DNA of 64,000 nt. It comes from JAUXFS01 sp963772635 (GTDB lineage: Bacteria > Pseudomonadota > Alphaproteobacteria > Rhodospirillales > Defluviicoccaceae). Under the pieces are notes generated by a model. It did no database searches, had not been told where the DNA came from, and saw nothing but the letters and a program-made list of their open reading frames with translations. The position numbers were made by a program, and so were the translations under genes. Below, one piece after another: positions 8,513-19,396 of this stretch; the first letter of the stretch is position 1; every line of letters begins with the position of its first letter. The stretch is from assembly GCA_963772635.1 (NCBI GenBank), contig CAVYYK010000028.1, forward strand, positions 402,826-466,825, given 5' to 3'.

Positions 8513-10297
8513 CTACTTCAATTTTGTGGGCGTTTTGGTTTGAGGAAACAACAGGTCAATAAATCGTTCCGCCGTCGGCTGCGGTTCATGATTGGCGAGA
8601 CCGGGTCGCTCATTGGCTTCAATAATGACATAGTGAGGCTTGGAAACCGTCGTGACGATAAAATCGAATCCCACCACCGGAATAGCCAGCGCTTTGGCCC
8701 CAATCACCGCCGCAGTGGCTAAATCAGGATGAAGTTTTCCTGTCACGTCATGGATCGTTCCGCCGGTATGCAGATTGGCCGTCTTACGCACCGTGATGGT
8801 TTTGCCTTTGGGCAAGACCTCTGTGAGGGTATAGCCACCTTCCTTGATACACCGCTTGGTTTCTCCGTCCAGAGGAATACGACTCTCGCCGCCGGTCAAT
8901 CGTGCCCGTCGCTGACTCTGCCGATCAATCAATTCGGCAATCGTATGATGTCCCGTCCCGGTGATTCGTGGTGGTCGTCGAACGGCAGCGGCAACCACTT
9001 CATAATTGATCAATACAATGCGTAAGTCCTCGCCTTTCACATATTGTTCCAGAATAACGTGATCACCATATTTGCCGGCACGGGTGATGGCGGATTCCAT
9101 TTCCTTGACCCTACGCACATCCACACTCACGCCGGCTCCCTGCTCCCCCGTCGCCGGCTTGACAACAATGGATCGATACTGGTTAAGAAATTCGCCATTG
9201 CGCTTCCGCCCATTGGCCACCATCTGAGCGGGAACGGATAGGCCGGCGTCTTGTAACACGCGCCGTGTGAGGGTCTTATCCGCACAACGGCTCATCGCAA
9301 TCGCCGAGGTCAATTCGGACAACGATTCTCGACACGTAATGGACCGGCCCCCAAACGTCAAGCGGAAGTAGGCATTCTCGGCATCCAGCACATCGACGTC
9401 AATGCTTCGGCGTCTGGCCTCATTGACAATAATGGTGGCATAGGGGTTGAGTCGCTGATCCGGTGAAGGGCCTGCAAACAGTTTTTCATTAATGGTATTT
9501 CTCGTTTTCACCGCAAACACAGGAATGCGTCCGAATCCCAGTTTCCGATACAGCGCAATGGCTTCATAGTTGTCATGCAGCACCGAAAGATCCACATAGT
9601 GGCACCCCCGGGCCTTCATCCGTTCGGCCGCATGACGAATCAACGCTTCCCCCACTCCGGGATGGTAGGCCTGAGGGTCAACGGCCAGACTCCAGATGCT
9701 ACTGCCTTTTTCGGGGTCGTCAAAAATCAGGCGATGATTCACAGCTAAGATGACGCCAATCACTTCATTCGTGGCCTGGTCTTTCGCGAGAAAATAGCAG
9801 AGTTTTTGGGAGCGGCGATGCCTCATAAGGAGATCGCTGTCGGCCGTAACCATGCCCCGTGCCGCATAGATCCGATTCAAAGCCGTGACATCGGCCTCCG
9901 ACTGGATGGGAGTGATCACCATGCCTGATTTCTGATTGGCAACGGATTGATAATCACCCAACCACAATCGAAACGTATGCGATGGATCCAGAAACAGCTT
10001 GTGCGGACGCAGGGCCAAGACCACATGAGGATCCCGTAAATAAAAGGCAATATCCCGGTGCCCGGGACGTTCCTGCATCAGCGTGGAAGCCACCTCTTCG
10101 GGGCCTGTAAAAGTGTGGGCAAAAATGAGCCGGCCCCAGCCGCAATCCAGGACCACTTTTGGTTTCACTCGTCGGCCCTGATAGGTCGCCGGCCCAACTT
10201 CCCAGTTTTTGAGCGTCGGCCCGATCGGTCGTTGGCGTGGGCTTGTCATGTGGAGAGCTTGCGGGGCCTTCAACACATCGCGATCCTTAGATGCCAT
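8513..10297 (-). CDS. ngg: N-acetylglutaminylglutamine synthetase (GNAT + ATP-grasp)
   Basis: About 594 residues from the ATG at 10297; the frame is open to 10369 but that would overlap the upstream gene by 83 bp. The ATG at 10297 gives an 11-bp overlap with the asnO stop, a typical coupled arrangement. Residues 120-280 form a GNAT acetyltransferase domain (acetyl-CoA loop around HPGVGEALIRHAAERM, then YEAIALYRKLGFGRI). The rest is an ATP-grasp ligase similar to cyanophycin and glutathione synthetases (VVKPATGEQGAGV, ILEQYVKGEDLRIVLI, IIEANERPGL). Together they acetylate and join two glutamines to give N-acetylglutaminylglutamine. Confidence 0.93.
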   Translation of the reverse strand: MASKDRDVLKAPQALHMTSPRQRPIGPTLKNWEVGPATYQGRRVKPKVVLDCGWGRLIFAHTFTGPEEVASTLMQERPGHRDIAFYLRDPHVVLALRPHKLFLDPSHTFRLWLGDYQSVANQKSGMVITPIQSEADVTALNRIYAARGMVTADSDLLMRHRRSQKLCYFLAKDQATNEVIGVILAVNHRLIFDDPEKGSSIWSLAVDPQAYHPGVGEALIRHAAERMKARGCHYVDLSVLHDNYEAIALYRKLGFGRIPVFAVKTRNTINEKLFAGPSPDQRLNPYATIIVNEARRRSIDVDVLDAENAYFRLTFGGRSITCRESLSELTSAIAMSRCADKTLTRRVLQDAGLSVPAQMVANGRKRNGEFLNQYRSIVVKPATGEQGAGVSVDVRRVKEMESAITRAGKYGDHVILEQYVKGEDLRIVLINYEVVAAAVRRPPRITGTGHHTIAELIDRQSQRRARLTGGESRIPLDGETKRCIKEGGYTLTEVLPKGKTITVRKTANLHTGGTIHDVTGKLHPDLATAAVIGAKALAIPVVGFDFIVTTVSKPHYVIIEANERPGLANHEPQPTAERFIDLLFPQTKTPTKLK

Positions 10298-12059
10298 GGG
10301 ACTGAAGCCACAGTTCCAATAACCCAAGCTGCCAGAGCTTTGACCCACGTAAAGGGGTAAGATGGTCATCCGGATTTTTTAACAATTCATCAATATAGTC
10401 CCGCTGAAAGATCTCGCGGTTCTGACTGGTCTGTGACAAAAGCGCTTCTTTCACCATGCTCAGATAAGGACCCCGTAGATATTTCAAGGCGGGGACGGGG
10501 AAGTACCCTTTTGGCCGATCAATGACCTCGGAAGGGATCACCCGGCGGGCAACTTCTTTGAGGATGCCTTTCCCCCCTTGCGCAATTTTCATTTCCGCCG
10601 GCACTCGTGCGGCTAATTCGACGACTTCATGATCTAAAAACGGCACTCGCGCCTCCAAGCTCCATGCCATCGTCATGTTGTCGACACGCTTGACCGGATC
10701 GTCGACGAGCATAATGGTCGTATCAAGCCGGAGGGCCTTATCGATCGGTCGAGAAGCGCCCGGTTGGGAAAAATGCGTCTCCACAAAACGCTGACTATGA
10801 TCGTCGCCATGAAACCGTGGATGAATGACTCGAAGCAATTCTTTCTGATCGCGATCAAAAAACACCTGGCGATATTCATCAACCGGATGTTGACTGTTCA
10901 ACAGTGGAGGATACCAGTGATATCCTGCAAAAATTTCGTCGGCTCCCTGTCCACTTTGGACCACCGTGACATGCTTGGACACTTCTTTGGAGAGTAGATA
11001 AAAACCGATGGCATCGTGACTGACCATGGGCTCAGACATGGCATGAATGCAACCCGGCAGGTTAGGTAGAACGTGCGTCGTATCAACGGGCAGCTTATGA
11101 TGACGGGTAGAAAATTTGTTGGCAATGATATCGGAGTAGGAGAATTCGTCCCCCTTTTCCTCCGCCACCGTTTCAAACCCAATGGAAAAGGTATTCAGGC
11201 CCGTGGCACCTTCAGCCGCTAACAGACCCACGATGAGGCTCGAATCCAATCCACCGGACAGGAGAACTCCGACCGGCACATCCGCAATCAGCCGTCGGCG
11301 GACTGCCAAACGCAGGACGTCATACAGCCGGTCCTGCCAGTCTCCTTCCTTCCACGTCCTTTCATCTTCACGCGGTTCGAAAGAGAGTTGCCAATAGTGA
11401 TCATGTCGTCGTGCTCCGGTTGGCTCGATGACCATCATGGTGCCTGGCGCTAATTTCCGGATGCTTTTCAGCAAGGTGTATGGTGCAGGCACCACGGCAT
11501 GGAACATGAAATAGTGATGAAGGGCCACGGGATCCATCTCCGTGGAGACGTTCCCCCCCGCTAAGAGTGCCGGCAAAGTCGATGCGAATCGAAACTGCTG
11601 AGACGTCTCAGTGAAATAGAGCGGTTTTATTCCCAAACGATCACGCGCCAGCACAACCCGCTCTGAATCTCTTTCCCAAATAGCGAACGCAAACATCCCG
11701 TTCAGGCGATGAATAAAGCCTTCTCCCCACGCATGGTAGGCCTTGAGAATGACTTCGGTATCCCCCTGGGAAAAGAAGGTATAACCTTTCCCTTCCAGCT
11801 CACGTCGCAATTCCTTATAGTTGTATATCGCCCCATTAAACACAATACCAAGCCCCAAGGTAGAATCGACCATGGGTTGCTGGGACGATTGGGTCAAGTC
11901 AATGACTTTGAGACGTCGGTGCCCGAATCCCAATCGCCCTTGAACATACAGACCCATCCCATCAGGACCACGACTGCCCATGGTCGCATTCATGGCCATC
12001 AAGTCTTTGGGGTCCACAGGACACCCTGAGAAATTTATCTGTCCAAGAATTCCGCACAT
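10287..12059 (-). CDS. asnO: N-acetylglutaminylglutamine amidotransferase (asparagine-synthetase-like)
   Basis: 590 residues, the usual length. Met1-Cys2-Gly3-Ile4 leaves Cys2 as the class II glutamine amidotransferase nucleophile after Met removal. GHRRLKVIDL, NGAIYNYKELR and GDTEVILKAYH belong to the same domain. The C-terminal synthetase domain has the PP-loop GVLLSGGLDSSLIVGLL (about residue 268). In this genomic setting the family converts N-acetylglutaminylglutamine to its amide, NAGGN, a compatible solute made under osmotic stress. It is first in a minus-strand operon with the synthetase and peptidase. The 570 bp upstream probably holds an osmotically controlled promoter, though none is evident. 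Confidence 0.93.
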   Translation of the reverse strand: MCGILGQINFSGCPVDPKDLMAMNATMGSRGPDGMGLYVQGRLGFGHRRLKVIDLTQSSQQPMVDSTLGLGIVFNGAIYNYKELRRELEGKGYTFFSQGDTEVILKAYHAWGEGFIHRLNGMFAFAIWERDSERVVLARDRLGIKPLYFTETSQQFRFASTLPALLAGGNVSTEMDPVALHHYFMFHAVVPAPYTLLKSIRKLAPGTMMVIEPTGARRHDHYWQLSFEPREDERTWKEGDWQDRLYDVLRLAVRRRLIADVPVGVLLSGGLDSSLIVGLLAAEGATGLNTFSIGFETVAEEKGDEFSYSDIIANKFSTRHHKLPVDTTHVLPNLPGCIHAMSEPMVSHDAIGFYLLSKEVSKHVTVVQSGQGADEIFAGYHWYPPLLNSQHPVDEYRQVFFDRDQKELLRVIHPRFHGDDHSQRFVETHFSQPGASRPIDKALRLDTTIMLVDDPVKRVDNMTMAWSLEARVPFLDHEVVELAARVPAEMKIAQGGKGILKEVARRVIPSEVIDRPKGYFPVPALKYLRGPYLSMVKEALLSQTSQNREIFQRDYIDELLKNPDDHLTPLRGSKLWQLGLLELWLQSHGI

Positions 12060-12630
12060 CAGCTCAGCAACCTGTTAATCATCTTGAAATGCTTTTGTCC
12101 TACATGTGATTGTTGGCGGTCCCATATCAATACAAGCATCACCCGCTCATCCCCTTTGAAGAGGAAATCCTCATCAGGGATAATCTTTTTAACAATTGGC
12201 CCATTGTGAACGGGAATAATGTCCAGAGGATGGGAAAACTTACCCTAATAATTAATCTCGGCTTTGTCAAACAAATCCAATGGATATGCCCTCATCAGCG
12301 GACTGAAAATACTCTGTGCGAAAGGTGTCTCCTGCGTGGTATTTTCAATCAGTTAAAAAAGCTTCTTTGCAAGGCTCCGGACAAAACTCTTTTGAACAGA
12401 AAAATTTATTGCACACGTACCCGGAGAATGAGGAAGAATGAAGGACATAATGGTCCTTCTGGTAAAATAACCAAAGATGGAGAATTTTAAGAATACAGCC
12501 CCAGGCGCAATCATCGTGAAATCTACTGCCGCGCATACGAATAAAACATTCTTTCAGTTTCCCGAATTCATCGCCCACAAGGAGTTCACTTCATTGGCCG
12601 GATTGTCACGTTTTCGAAAGGAGTCGATCA
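12060..12630. other. Divergent intergenic region upstream of NAGGN operon and osmC
   Basis: About 570 bp between two divergent stress-related genes. Short open frames here lack ribosome sites and protein-like composition. The region is AT-richer than its surroundings and presumably carries promoters for both sides; I cannot identify a specific operator. Confidence 0.5.
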
Positions 12631-13080
12631 ATGTCTGAACATACGATCACGCTGGAATGGAAGAGGGAATCAGAGAACTTTTCGTATGAATCGTATAATC
12701 GAGACCATGAGTTGGTCTTTGAGGGTGGCTTTCACCTTCCCGCATCCGCCGCACCCGCCTATCGGGGGAATCCCGCTTATGTGAATCCTGAGGAAGCTTT
12801 CGTGGCGGCCTTGTCGAGCTGTCATATGTTGACGTTCCTGGCGATGGCAGCCAAGAAACGATTCGTTGTTGATCGCTATAGCGATCATGCTGTGGGGGTG
12901 TTAGAAAAAAATCAGAACAAAAAACTGGCTATGACACGTGTCATCTTACATCCTCGAGTAATATTCGGTGGGCCGACTCTTCCGACTCAGGAACAGATAC
13001 ACGCTCTCCATGAGCACGCTCACAGCGAATGTTTTATTGCCAATTCGGTGACAACAGAGGTCACGGTTGAAGCCGAATAA
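12631..13080 (+). CDS. OsmC/Ohr-family peroxide reductase
   Basis: 149 residues with GAAAGGAG about 9 nt before the ATG. The family's two redox cysteines are visible: Cys in FVAALSSCHMLTFLAMA (about residue 71) and Cys in HSECFIANS (about residue 133). OsmC-type proteins reduce organic hydroperoxides using the Cys pair and lipoyl or thiol donors, and the N-terminal YRGNPAYVNPEEAF block matches the OsmC subgroup. It is divergent from the NAGGN genes, which fits an osmotic or oxidative stress setting. It is followed by a dispersed repeat with a terminator-like end. Confidence 0.93.
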   Translation: MSEHTITLEWKRESENFSYESYNRDHELVFEGGFHLPASAAPAYRGNPAYVNPEEAFVAALSSCHMLTFLAMAAKKRFVVDRYSDHAVGVLEKNQNKKLAMTRVILHPRVIFGGPTLPTQEQIHALHEHAHSECFIANSVTTEVTVEAE

Positions 13081-13192
13081 CGGGCAATATCCTCTCTCAT
13101 CATTCCTCCGCAGAGGCGATTACTCCCCGGCGCGCGCCTTACCTCAGAGGTCTCTCCGTGCCTCTCAACGTGGAGCCCTCTCGATCATGAGG

Positions 13193-13337
13193 GGAGTGTT
13201 GAAAAAAGGCGCCATCGGCGTTCTCGCCCCTAGGCCGTGCTCACGTACTCCTCCGTGCGCTCCGCTCGTCCAAGCGGCTGCGGCCTTTCCTTCGAGAAGC
13301 CTCAGTATAGGACTGAACCAGCCTTTTTGAACACTCC
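13193..13337 (-). repeat. Dispersed inverted-repeat element R1, copy A
   Basis: A 145-bp member of a family also present at 32333, 44471 and 55330 (and partially at 42740), here in the opposite orientation. Its ends are inverted copies, GGAGTGTT at the left and AACACTCC at the right, followed inwards by A-runs/T-runs. Inside are the shared blocks GAGTACGTGAGCACGG, TCGAAGGAAAGGCCGC and the palindrome before the terminal T-run. It lies between osmC and the ECF sigma gene and may terminate transcription. Confidence 0.75.
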
Positions 13338-13413
13338 AACATTTTTCTCTAGTGAGCCTCGGTGCTTCAGAAGCAAATGAAAAAGCAAAATTTTTACAAT
13401 ATTTAACAGCCCC

Positions 13414-14674
13414 ATGAGTGAAAAACCCACCAAACAGGTGCGGGAGGTGGTGGAAGAAGTGTACCGCACTGAATCGCGCCGGATTCTCGCTACCTTGATC
13501 CGCCTGCTCGGCGACTTTGATGCGGCTGAAGAGGCGTTGCACGAGGCTTTTGCGATCGCCGTCGAACAATGGACCAGGGATGGGATCCCGGACAATCCTC
13601 GAGCCTGGCTCGTGTCGACCGGACGTTTCAAAGCGATTGATGGGCTGCGGCGACGGACCAGGTTTGATGCCTCGCTCGCAAACCTTGCCAAGCAGTTGGA
13701 AGCCGGCATTCATGACGCTCAAGAAAATCCGGATGAAAGTATCGATGACGACCGGTTGCGTTTGATCTTTACCTGCTGTCATCCCGCACTTTCCCCGGAA
13801 GCGCAGGTGGCGATGACTCTCCGGGAAGTTTGTGGCCTGACGACGGAAGAAATCGCGAAAGCCTTTCTCACATCCCCGCCCACAGTGGCTCAGCGGATCG
13901 TTCGCGCCAAGGCGAAGATTCGGAAAGCACGCATACCCTATGAGGTGCCTGCTGAGACCGCATTGCCCGACCGTCTGGATGCGGTGCTGCGGGTGATTTA
14001 CCTCGTGTTTAACGAAGGATACTCTGCCTCTTCGGGGGAATCCCTCACACGCCATGATCTCTCGGCTGAGGCTATTCGACTGGGACGATTATTGATGGAA
14101 TTATTACCGGACGCAGAAGCGATGGGACTCTTGGCATTAATGCTGCTCCATGACTCCCGCCGTGCCGCACGCATCTCCCGGACGGGAGACTTGATTCTGC
14201 TTGAGGACCAGGATCGTTCGCTGTGGAACCGGGAACAGATCGCAGAGGGGATTGCCCTGGTAGAACAGGCGTTTGCTTCACGCCAGGTCGGCCCCTACAC
14301 CATCCAGGCCGCGATTTCCGGGTTACATTCCCAGGCCACAGATCCCACGGCCACGGACTGGGCTCAAATTGTGTCACTCTACGACCTGTTGATGCAGGCG
14401 TCTCCTTCTCCTGTGGTGGAACTGAATCGCGCCGTCGCAGTGGCCATGCGTGACAGTCCCCTGGCAGGGTCTTGCCCTCATCAACGCAATTTTCGCACGA
14501 GGGGATCTCACGAATTATTACCTGGCACATTCGGCGAAGGCGGAGCTCTGCCGACGATTGGGCCGAATCGCAGAAGCCAAGTCCGCTTACAAACAGGCTC
14601 TCGGTCTCACTCAGCAGAAACCGGAAAAGCGATTTCTTGAACAACGGCTGGCCCTGTTACAAGATGACAATTAA
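13414..14674 (+). CDS. ECF sigma factor (ECF42-like, with C-terminal TPR-like domain), frameshifted
   Basis: An RNA polymerase sigma factor of the large ECF type that is typically coded next to DGPF/YciI proteins, as here. Residues 10-90 form sigma region 2 (LATLIRLLGDFDAAEEALHEAF; NPRAWLVSTGRFKAIDGLRR) and 125-180 region 4 (EAQVAMTLREVCGLTTEEIA). About 230 C-terminal residues form the helical extension of this group. The frame breaks within GGG at 14467-14469: one extra G moves translation off the conserved tail, which continues in the next frame as LALINAIFARGDLTNYYLAH to the stop at 14674. Either a sequencing error or a recent mutation; the conserved tail is otherwise intact. Confidence 0.85.
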
Positions 14675-14900
14675 TCCCCCCTCCCCCTCCGCACCAATAG
14701 TGACAACCAGGAGCTTTTCCGATTTTAAGTGACCAGCCCATCGCCACCCCCAACATCTTGTTGAGAATTTTTTGAAGTTCTCTATTCCTAGAGTGCCAAT
14801 GGCGCCGCTGGAATCCAGGATGACCATTGTCGAATTTGATCTTCCTGAACGACTAACTGACAACAAGACCAATTCACCACCTAGTCGGAGACCGGAAGTT

Positions 14901-15287
14901 ATGAAATATCTTCTCTTTTGTTGCCACGAGGAAAAGAAGTTCGACAGCATGACCAAAAGCGAGGGCGATGCTCTCATAAACGAAACGTTGGGCTACTGCG
15001 AGAGACTCAAGAGAAGCGGCCACCTCATTGTGGCGGAACCCCTTGAGCCAATCCAAATGGCGGTAACCCTGCGGGTCCGCAACGGCAGAGTGTCTCTCAC
15101 CGATGGTCCTTTCGCCGAAACGAAGGAACAGATCGGCGGATTCTTTCTGATCGAGGCCAGAGACATCAACCAGGCTGTTCAGATCGCTTCAAAGTTTCCA
15201 TCAGTGCGCCTCGGGAGTATGGAGGTTCGGCCGGTGAAGGAACTGCCCGGGCAGGAGACTGAAGGGGTACCTTATCAGGATGAGTAG
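14901..15287 (+). CDS. YciI-family DGPF protein
   Basis: 128 residues from the ATG at 14901 (MKYLLFCCHEE), the family's usual start; the frame is open further upstream. The signature TDGPFAETKEQIGGFFLIEA is at about residues 70-89. YciI-like proteins have a ferredoxin-like fold with a conserved His/Asp pair and are regularly associated with ECF42 sigma factors, where their role is unknown. First of four such genes downstream of the sigma gene. Confidence 0.88.
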   Translation: MKYLLFCCHEEKKFDSMTKSEGDALINETLGYCERLKRSGHLIVAEPLEPIQMAVTLRVRNGRVSLTDGPFAETKEQIGGFFLIEARDINQAVQIASKFPSVRLGSMEVRPVKELPGQETEGVPYQDE

Positions 15288-15362
15288 ATTTTTATGAGGC
15301 GATGAGATCGGGGAAAATCGATACGGTCATTCCTAGCATAACCATCTGATAGAGGCATTCAC

Positions 15363-15734
15363 ATGAAATTTCTATTGTTGGTGCACCATGACGAAAGCGC
15401 ATTCAGCAAAATGAGTGAGACCATCCGCAAGGAGATGCTTGAGGAATCCGTGCAACTCACACACCAGCTCCACGCCAAGCGACAGTATCTGAGTGCGTCG
15501 CCGCTTCAGCCGGCATCGACGGCTGTCATCGTTCGTGTGCGTGAAGGGAAGCCGTTTGTGACGGACGGTCCATTCGTGGAGACACGCGAGCAACTGGCAG
15601 GATATTTTTTGATCAATGCCAATGACCTTGAGGAAGCTGTCGGTATCGCATTGCGGGTTCCGGGGGCACGCATTGGCTCCGTCGAGGTGCGACCGTTGAT
15701 CGAGATCTCCGGTCTGCCGACTGAGGAATGTTGA
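15363..15734 (+). CDS. YciI-family DGPF protein
   Basis: 123 residues, N-terminus MKFLLLVHHDE, signature TDGPFVETREQLAGYFLINA near residue 69, C-terminus IGSVEVRPLIEISG. It is closer to the copy at 17162 than to the one at 14901. Family ferredoxin-like fold; function not established. Ribosome site is weak (AGAGGC about 8 nt upstream). Confidence 0.88.
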   Translation: MKFLLLVHHDESAFSKMSETIRKEMLEESVQLTHQLHAKRQYLSASPLQPASTAVIVRVREGKPFVTDGPFVETREQLAGYFLINANDLEEAVGIALRVPGARIGSVEVRPLIEISGLPTEEC

Positions 15735-15930
15735 TGATCAGGAAAGGTCCCGCTGCAATCCTGTCCAAGCTGCCTTGTGGCTCTAATCTCAGAAACACAT
15801 GGTGGCAGAGCTACCACTACAGGATTTTTCGCATGTCGACTTCACCAGCCCCCGTTCGACAACTAAAGAGAATCCGGATAAGGCAATTTATTAATTCAGT
15901 TCAATGTACTAAAGCCAAGGAGATTGGGTG

Positions 15931-16357
15931 ATGCGATTCATGATTATGGTCAAAGCCACCAAAGACTCGGAAGCCGGTGTGATGCCAAGCGGGCAACTTC
16001 TTACTGAGATGGGAAAATTCAACGAAGAACTGATAAAAGCCGGCGTCATGCTGGCAGGAGATGGGCTCCACCCGAGTTCAAAAGGCGCGCGGGTGCAGTT
16101 TTCAGGAAACAAGCGAACAGTGTATCGACGGACCCTTTGCCAAGACCAAGGAACTGATCGCCGGCTATTGGGTCTGGCAGGTGAATTCGAAAGAAGAGGC
16201 GATCGAATGGGTCAAGCGTTGTCCGAATCCTGCCGGTGATGACAAAGAAGGCGAGATTGAGATTCGCCAACTCTTCGAGGCGGAGGACTTCGGACCGGAG
16301 TTCACACCTGAGCTGAGGGAGCAAGAGGAGCACCTACGCAAAAAATTGTCTTCATGA
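15931..16357 (+). pseudogene. YciI-family DGPF protein, frameshifted
   Basis: Starts at the ATG at 15931 after AAGGAG. The first 64 codons (MRFMIMVKATKDSEAGVMPS and on to SGNKRTV) match the longer YciI subgroup. At about 16121-16123 one extra T breaks the frame exactly before the signature, which continues in the next frame as IDGPFAKTKELIAGYWVW and runs to the normal C-terminus REQEEHLRKKLSS at 16357. Restoring the frame gives about 142 residues, the usual length. It is either a recent pseudogene or a sequencing error. Confidence 0.8.
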
Positions 16358-16437
16358 ATGTAGCCTGTGGGACAGTCACTTACAGCATGACATACTTATC
16401 TCAACCGTGTTCATTACCTCATCACAAGGAGGCATCT

Positions 16438-17037
16438 ATGCGTTTTACAACCATCACATTCACCTGTCTCTGTATGGTTCTGACGGCAATTCCAGTATTC
16501 GCCACAGACAAAGACAAAGAAAAGCAGATGGACCCACAAGCCATGATGGAGATGTACAAAATGCTGGCCGCTCCGGGGGAACCGCACAAGTTGTTTGCCA
16601 GCCTTGCCGGGAGCTGGACAACCAAATCCAAAGAATGGATGGAACCAGGCAAGCCTCCCACAGAATCGACCGGCACCGCAGAAATGAAAATGTTGCTGGA
16701 CGGACGCTTTCTCTACCAGGCCTACACTGGTCAAATGATGGGACAACCATTCTCCGGGATTGGCATCGACGCCTACGACAACATCAGCAAGAAATATGTC
16801 ACGGCCTGGATGGATACGATGGGTACGGGGATTTTTATCATGGAAGGGACGGCGAGCGACGATGGCAAGACCATTACGCTGAATGGATCGCATCCTGAGC
16901 CGGGCGGAGGGCAGATGACGCATCGGGCGGTCTGGAAGATCGTCGACAATAATACCCAGATCTTTAACATGTACGGGACTCATCACGGCGGTAAGGAAAT
17001 GAAGATCATGGAGATCACCTATACCAGAAAGGGGTAG
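16438..17037 (+). CDS. DUF1579-family exported protein
   Basis: 199 residues from the ATG at 16438, preceded by AAGGAGGC about 5 nt upstream; the frame is open further up but this start gives a signal peptide (MRFTTITFTCLCMVLTAIPVFA, cleaved after FATDK or nearby). The mature part shows the DUF1579 pattern: LFASLAGSWTTKSKEW near residue 57, LDGRFLYQAYTGQMMGQPFSGIG near 90, a later YVTAWMDTMGTGIF, and a C-terminal METTYTRKG-like end. The fold is a lipocalin-like barrel; function unknown. Genes of this family often accompany YciI/ECF42 clusters. Confidence 0.82.
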   Translation: MRFTTITFTCLCMVLTAIPVFATDKDKEKQMDPQAMMEMYKMLAAPGEPHKLFASLAGSWTTKSKEWMEPGKPPTESTGTAEMKMLLDGRFLYQAYTGQMMGQPFSGIGIDAYDNISKKYVTAWMDTMGTGIFIMEGTASDDGKTITLNGSHPEPGGGQMTHRAVWKIVDNNTQIFNMYGTHHGGKEMKIMEITYTRKG

Positions 17038-17161
17038 CGGAAGACGTCGCGAGACGAAAAAACCGTCATTTGCCATCTGTCGCATTGGTCGCCCTTTTGT
17101 CCAGCAAGGTTTGGGGCTCATTTGAGCATTGGCATTCATTCGTTCTAGTGGAGGAATTCAT

Positions 17162-17518
17162 ATGAAATACATGCTGTTGATTTACGGAACTGATCAGGCA
17201 TGGGACGAGGCCGGACGTGAAAAGTGTTACAAGGAATCCACGGAGCTTGCACACCGGCTCAAAGCTGAGGGGAATTATCTGGCGGCCGCTCCTCTGCATC
17301 CTGTCACTATGGCGACCAGCATCCGTATACGAGACGGCAAACGGCTCATCACCGATGGTCCGTTTGCGGAAACACGAGAACAATTGGGCGGCTACTTTCT
17401 TATCGAAGCCAAGGATCTGGATGAGGCAATGGACATCGCCGCACAAATCCCGGGGGCCCGGGTGGGCACGGTCGAAATCCGACCGGTGTTAGAGATCGGC
17501 GGTTTGCCAACGGAATAG
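17162..17518 (+). CDS. YciI-family DGPF protein
   Basis: 118 residues from the ATG at 17162, which has GTGGAGGAATT upstream. N-terminus MKYMLLIYGTD, signature TDGPFAETREQLGGYFLIEA near residue 65, C-terminus VGTVEIRPVLEIGGLPTE. Fourth YciI-like gene behind the ECF sigma factor. It shares the GxxPTE end with the copy at 15363, suggesting local duplication. Confidence 0.9.
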   Translation: MKYMLLIYGTDQAWDEAGREKCYKESTELAHRLKAEGNYLAAAPLHPVTMATSIRIRDGKRLITDGPFAETREQLGGYFLIEAKDLDEAMDIAAQIPGARVGTVEIRPVLEIGGLPTE

Positions 17519-17604
17519 GGACATGCCGGTAAGAGAACAATGACATCCGGCACGTCGCGAAGTTGAAATAGAAATCATCTTCACGCTCCATGAAGGGGAA
17601 CAAC

Positions 17605-18090
17605 ATGATGCAGAAAATTACCCCCTGTTTGTGGTTCGATCACCAGGCTGAAGAGGCGGTGAATTTTTATGTGTCGATTTTCAAGAATACCAAGATAGGA
17701 AATATCACCCATTATGGAGAGGAAGGCGCAAAGGTTTCGGGTAGACCCAAGGGATCCGTGATGACCATCACATTCCAGCTCGACGGACAAGAATTTATGG
17801 CCTTAAATGGAGGACCACATTTCACATTCACGGAAGCCGTATCGTTTATCATAAATTGCGAGTCCCAGGAAGAGATAGACGAGCTATGGGAAAAACTCTC
17901 CGAAGGTGGTGAAAAAGGTCAATGCGGTTGGCTGAAAGACAAGTATGGGCTGTCATGGCAAATTGTTCCAACTGTGCTGAGCGAAATGATGCAAAGCCAC
18001 GATTCTAAAAAAACCGAGAGAGTCATGAGTGCCCTTCTTCACATGAAGAAACTTGACATCAAACGCCTACAGGAGGCTTACGAACAATAG
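17605..18090 (+). CDS. VOC-family (PhnB/glyoxalase-like) protein
   Basis: 161 residues from the ATG at 17605, which has AAGGGGAA upstream; the in-frame ATG at 17590 overlaps that ribosome site. ITPCLWFDHQAEEAVNFYVSIF, FQLDGQEFMALNGGPHFTFTEAVSF and WLKDKYGLSWQIVP are typical of PhnB-like members of the vicinal-oxygen-chelate superfamily, formerly labelled 3-demethylubiquinone methyltransferase. Substrate unknown. Such genes are frequent partners of YciI/ECF42 loci. Confidence 0.88.
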   Translation: MMQKITPCLWFDHQAEEAVNFYVSIFKNTKIGNITHYGEEGAKVSGRPKGSVMTITFQLDGQEFMALNGGPHFTFTEAVSFIINCESQEEIDELWEKLSEGGEKGQCGWLKDKYGLSWQIVPTVLSEMMQSHDSKKTERVMSALLHMKKLDIKRLQEAYEQ

Positions 18091-18208
18091 TAGGTCAGCA
18101 CGACTCGATGACAACGGTCAACACGATTGATAGAGCGACGAAATACGCTCTCATTAGTCGTGAAAACTTTACACGATGATCGCCCTAATTTTCAGAAAGG
18201 AGTGAGGT

Positions 18209-19392
<1,184 letters not shown>

Positions 19393-19396
<4 letters not shown>

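Noticed and set aside
10297..10369. Upstream extension of the NAGGN synthetase by 24 codons
   Set aside because: It would overlap asnO by 83 bp; the ATG at 10297 gives a normal 11-bp coupled overlap.
13165..14055. Long minus-strand frame antisense to the sigma-factor gene
   Set aside because: It is a shadow of a GC-rich coding sequence; the plus strand has clear sigma-factor motifs.
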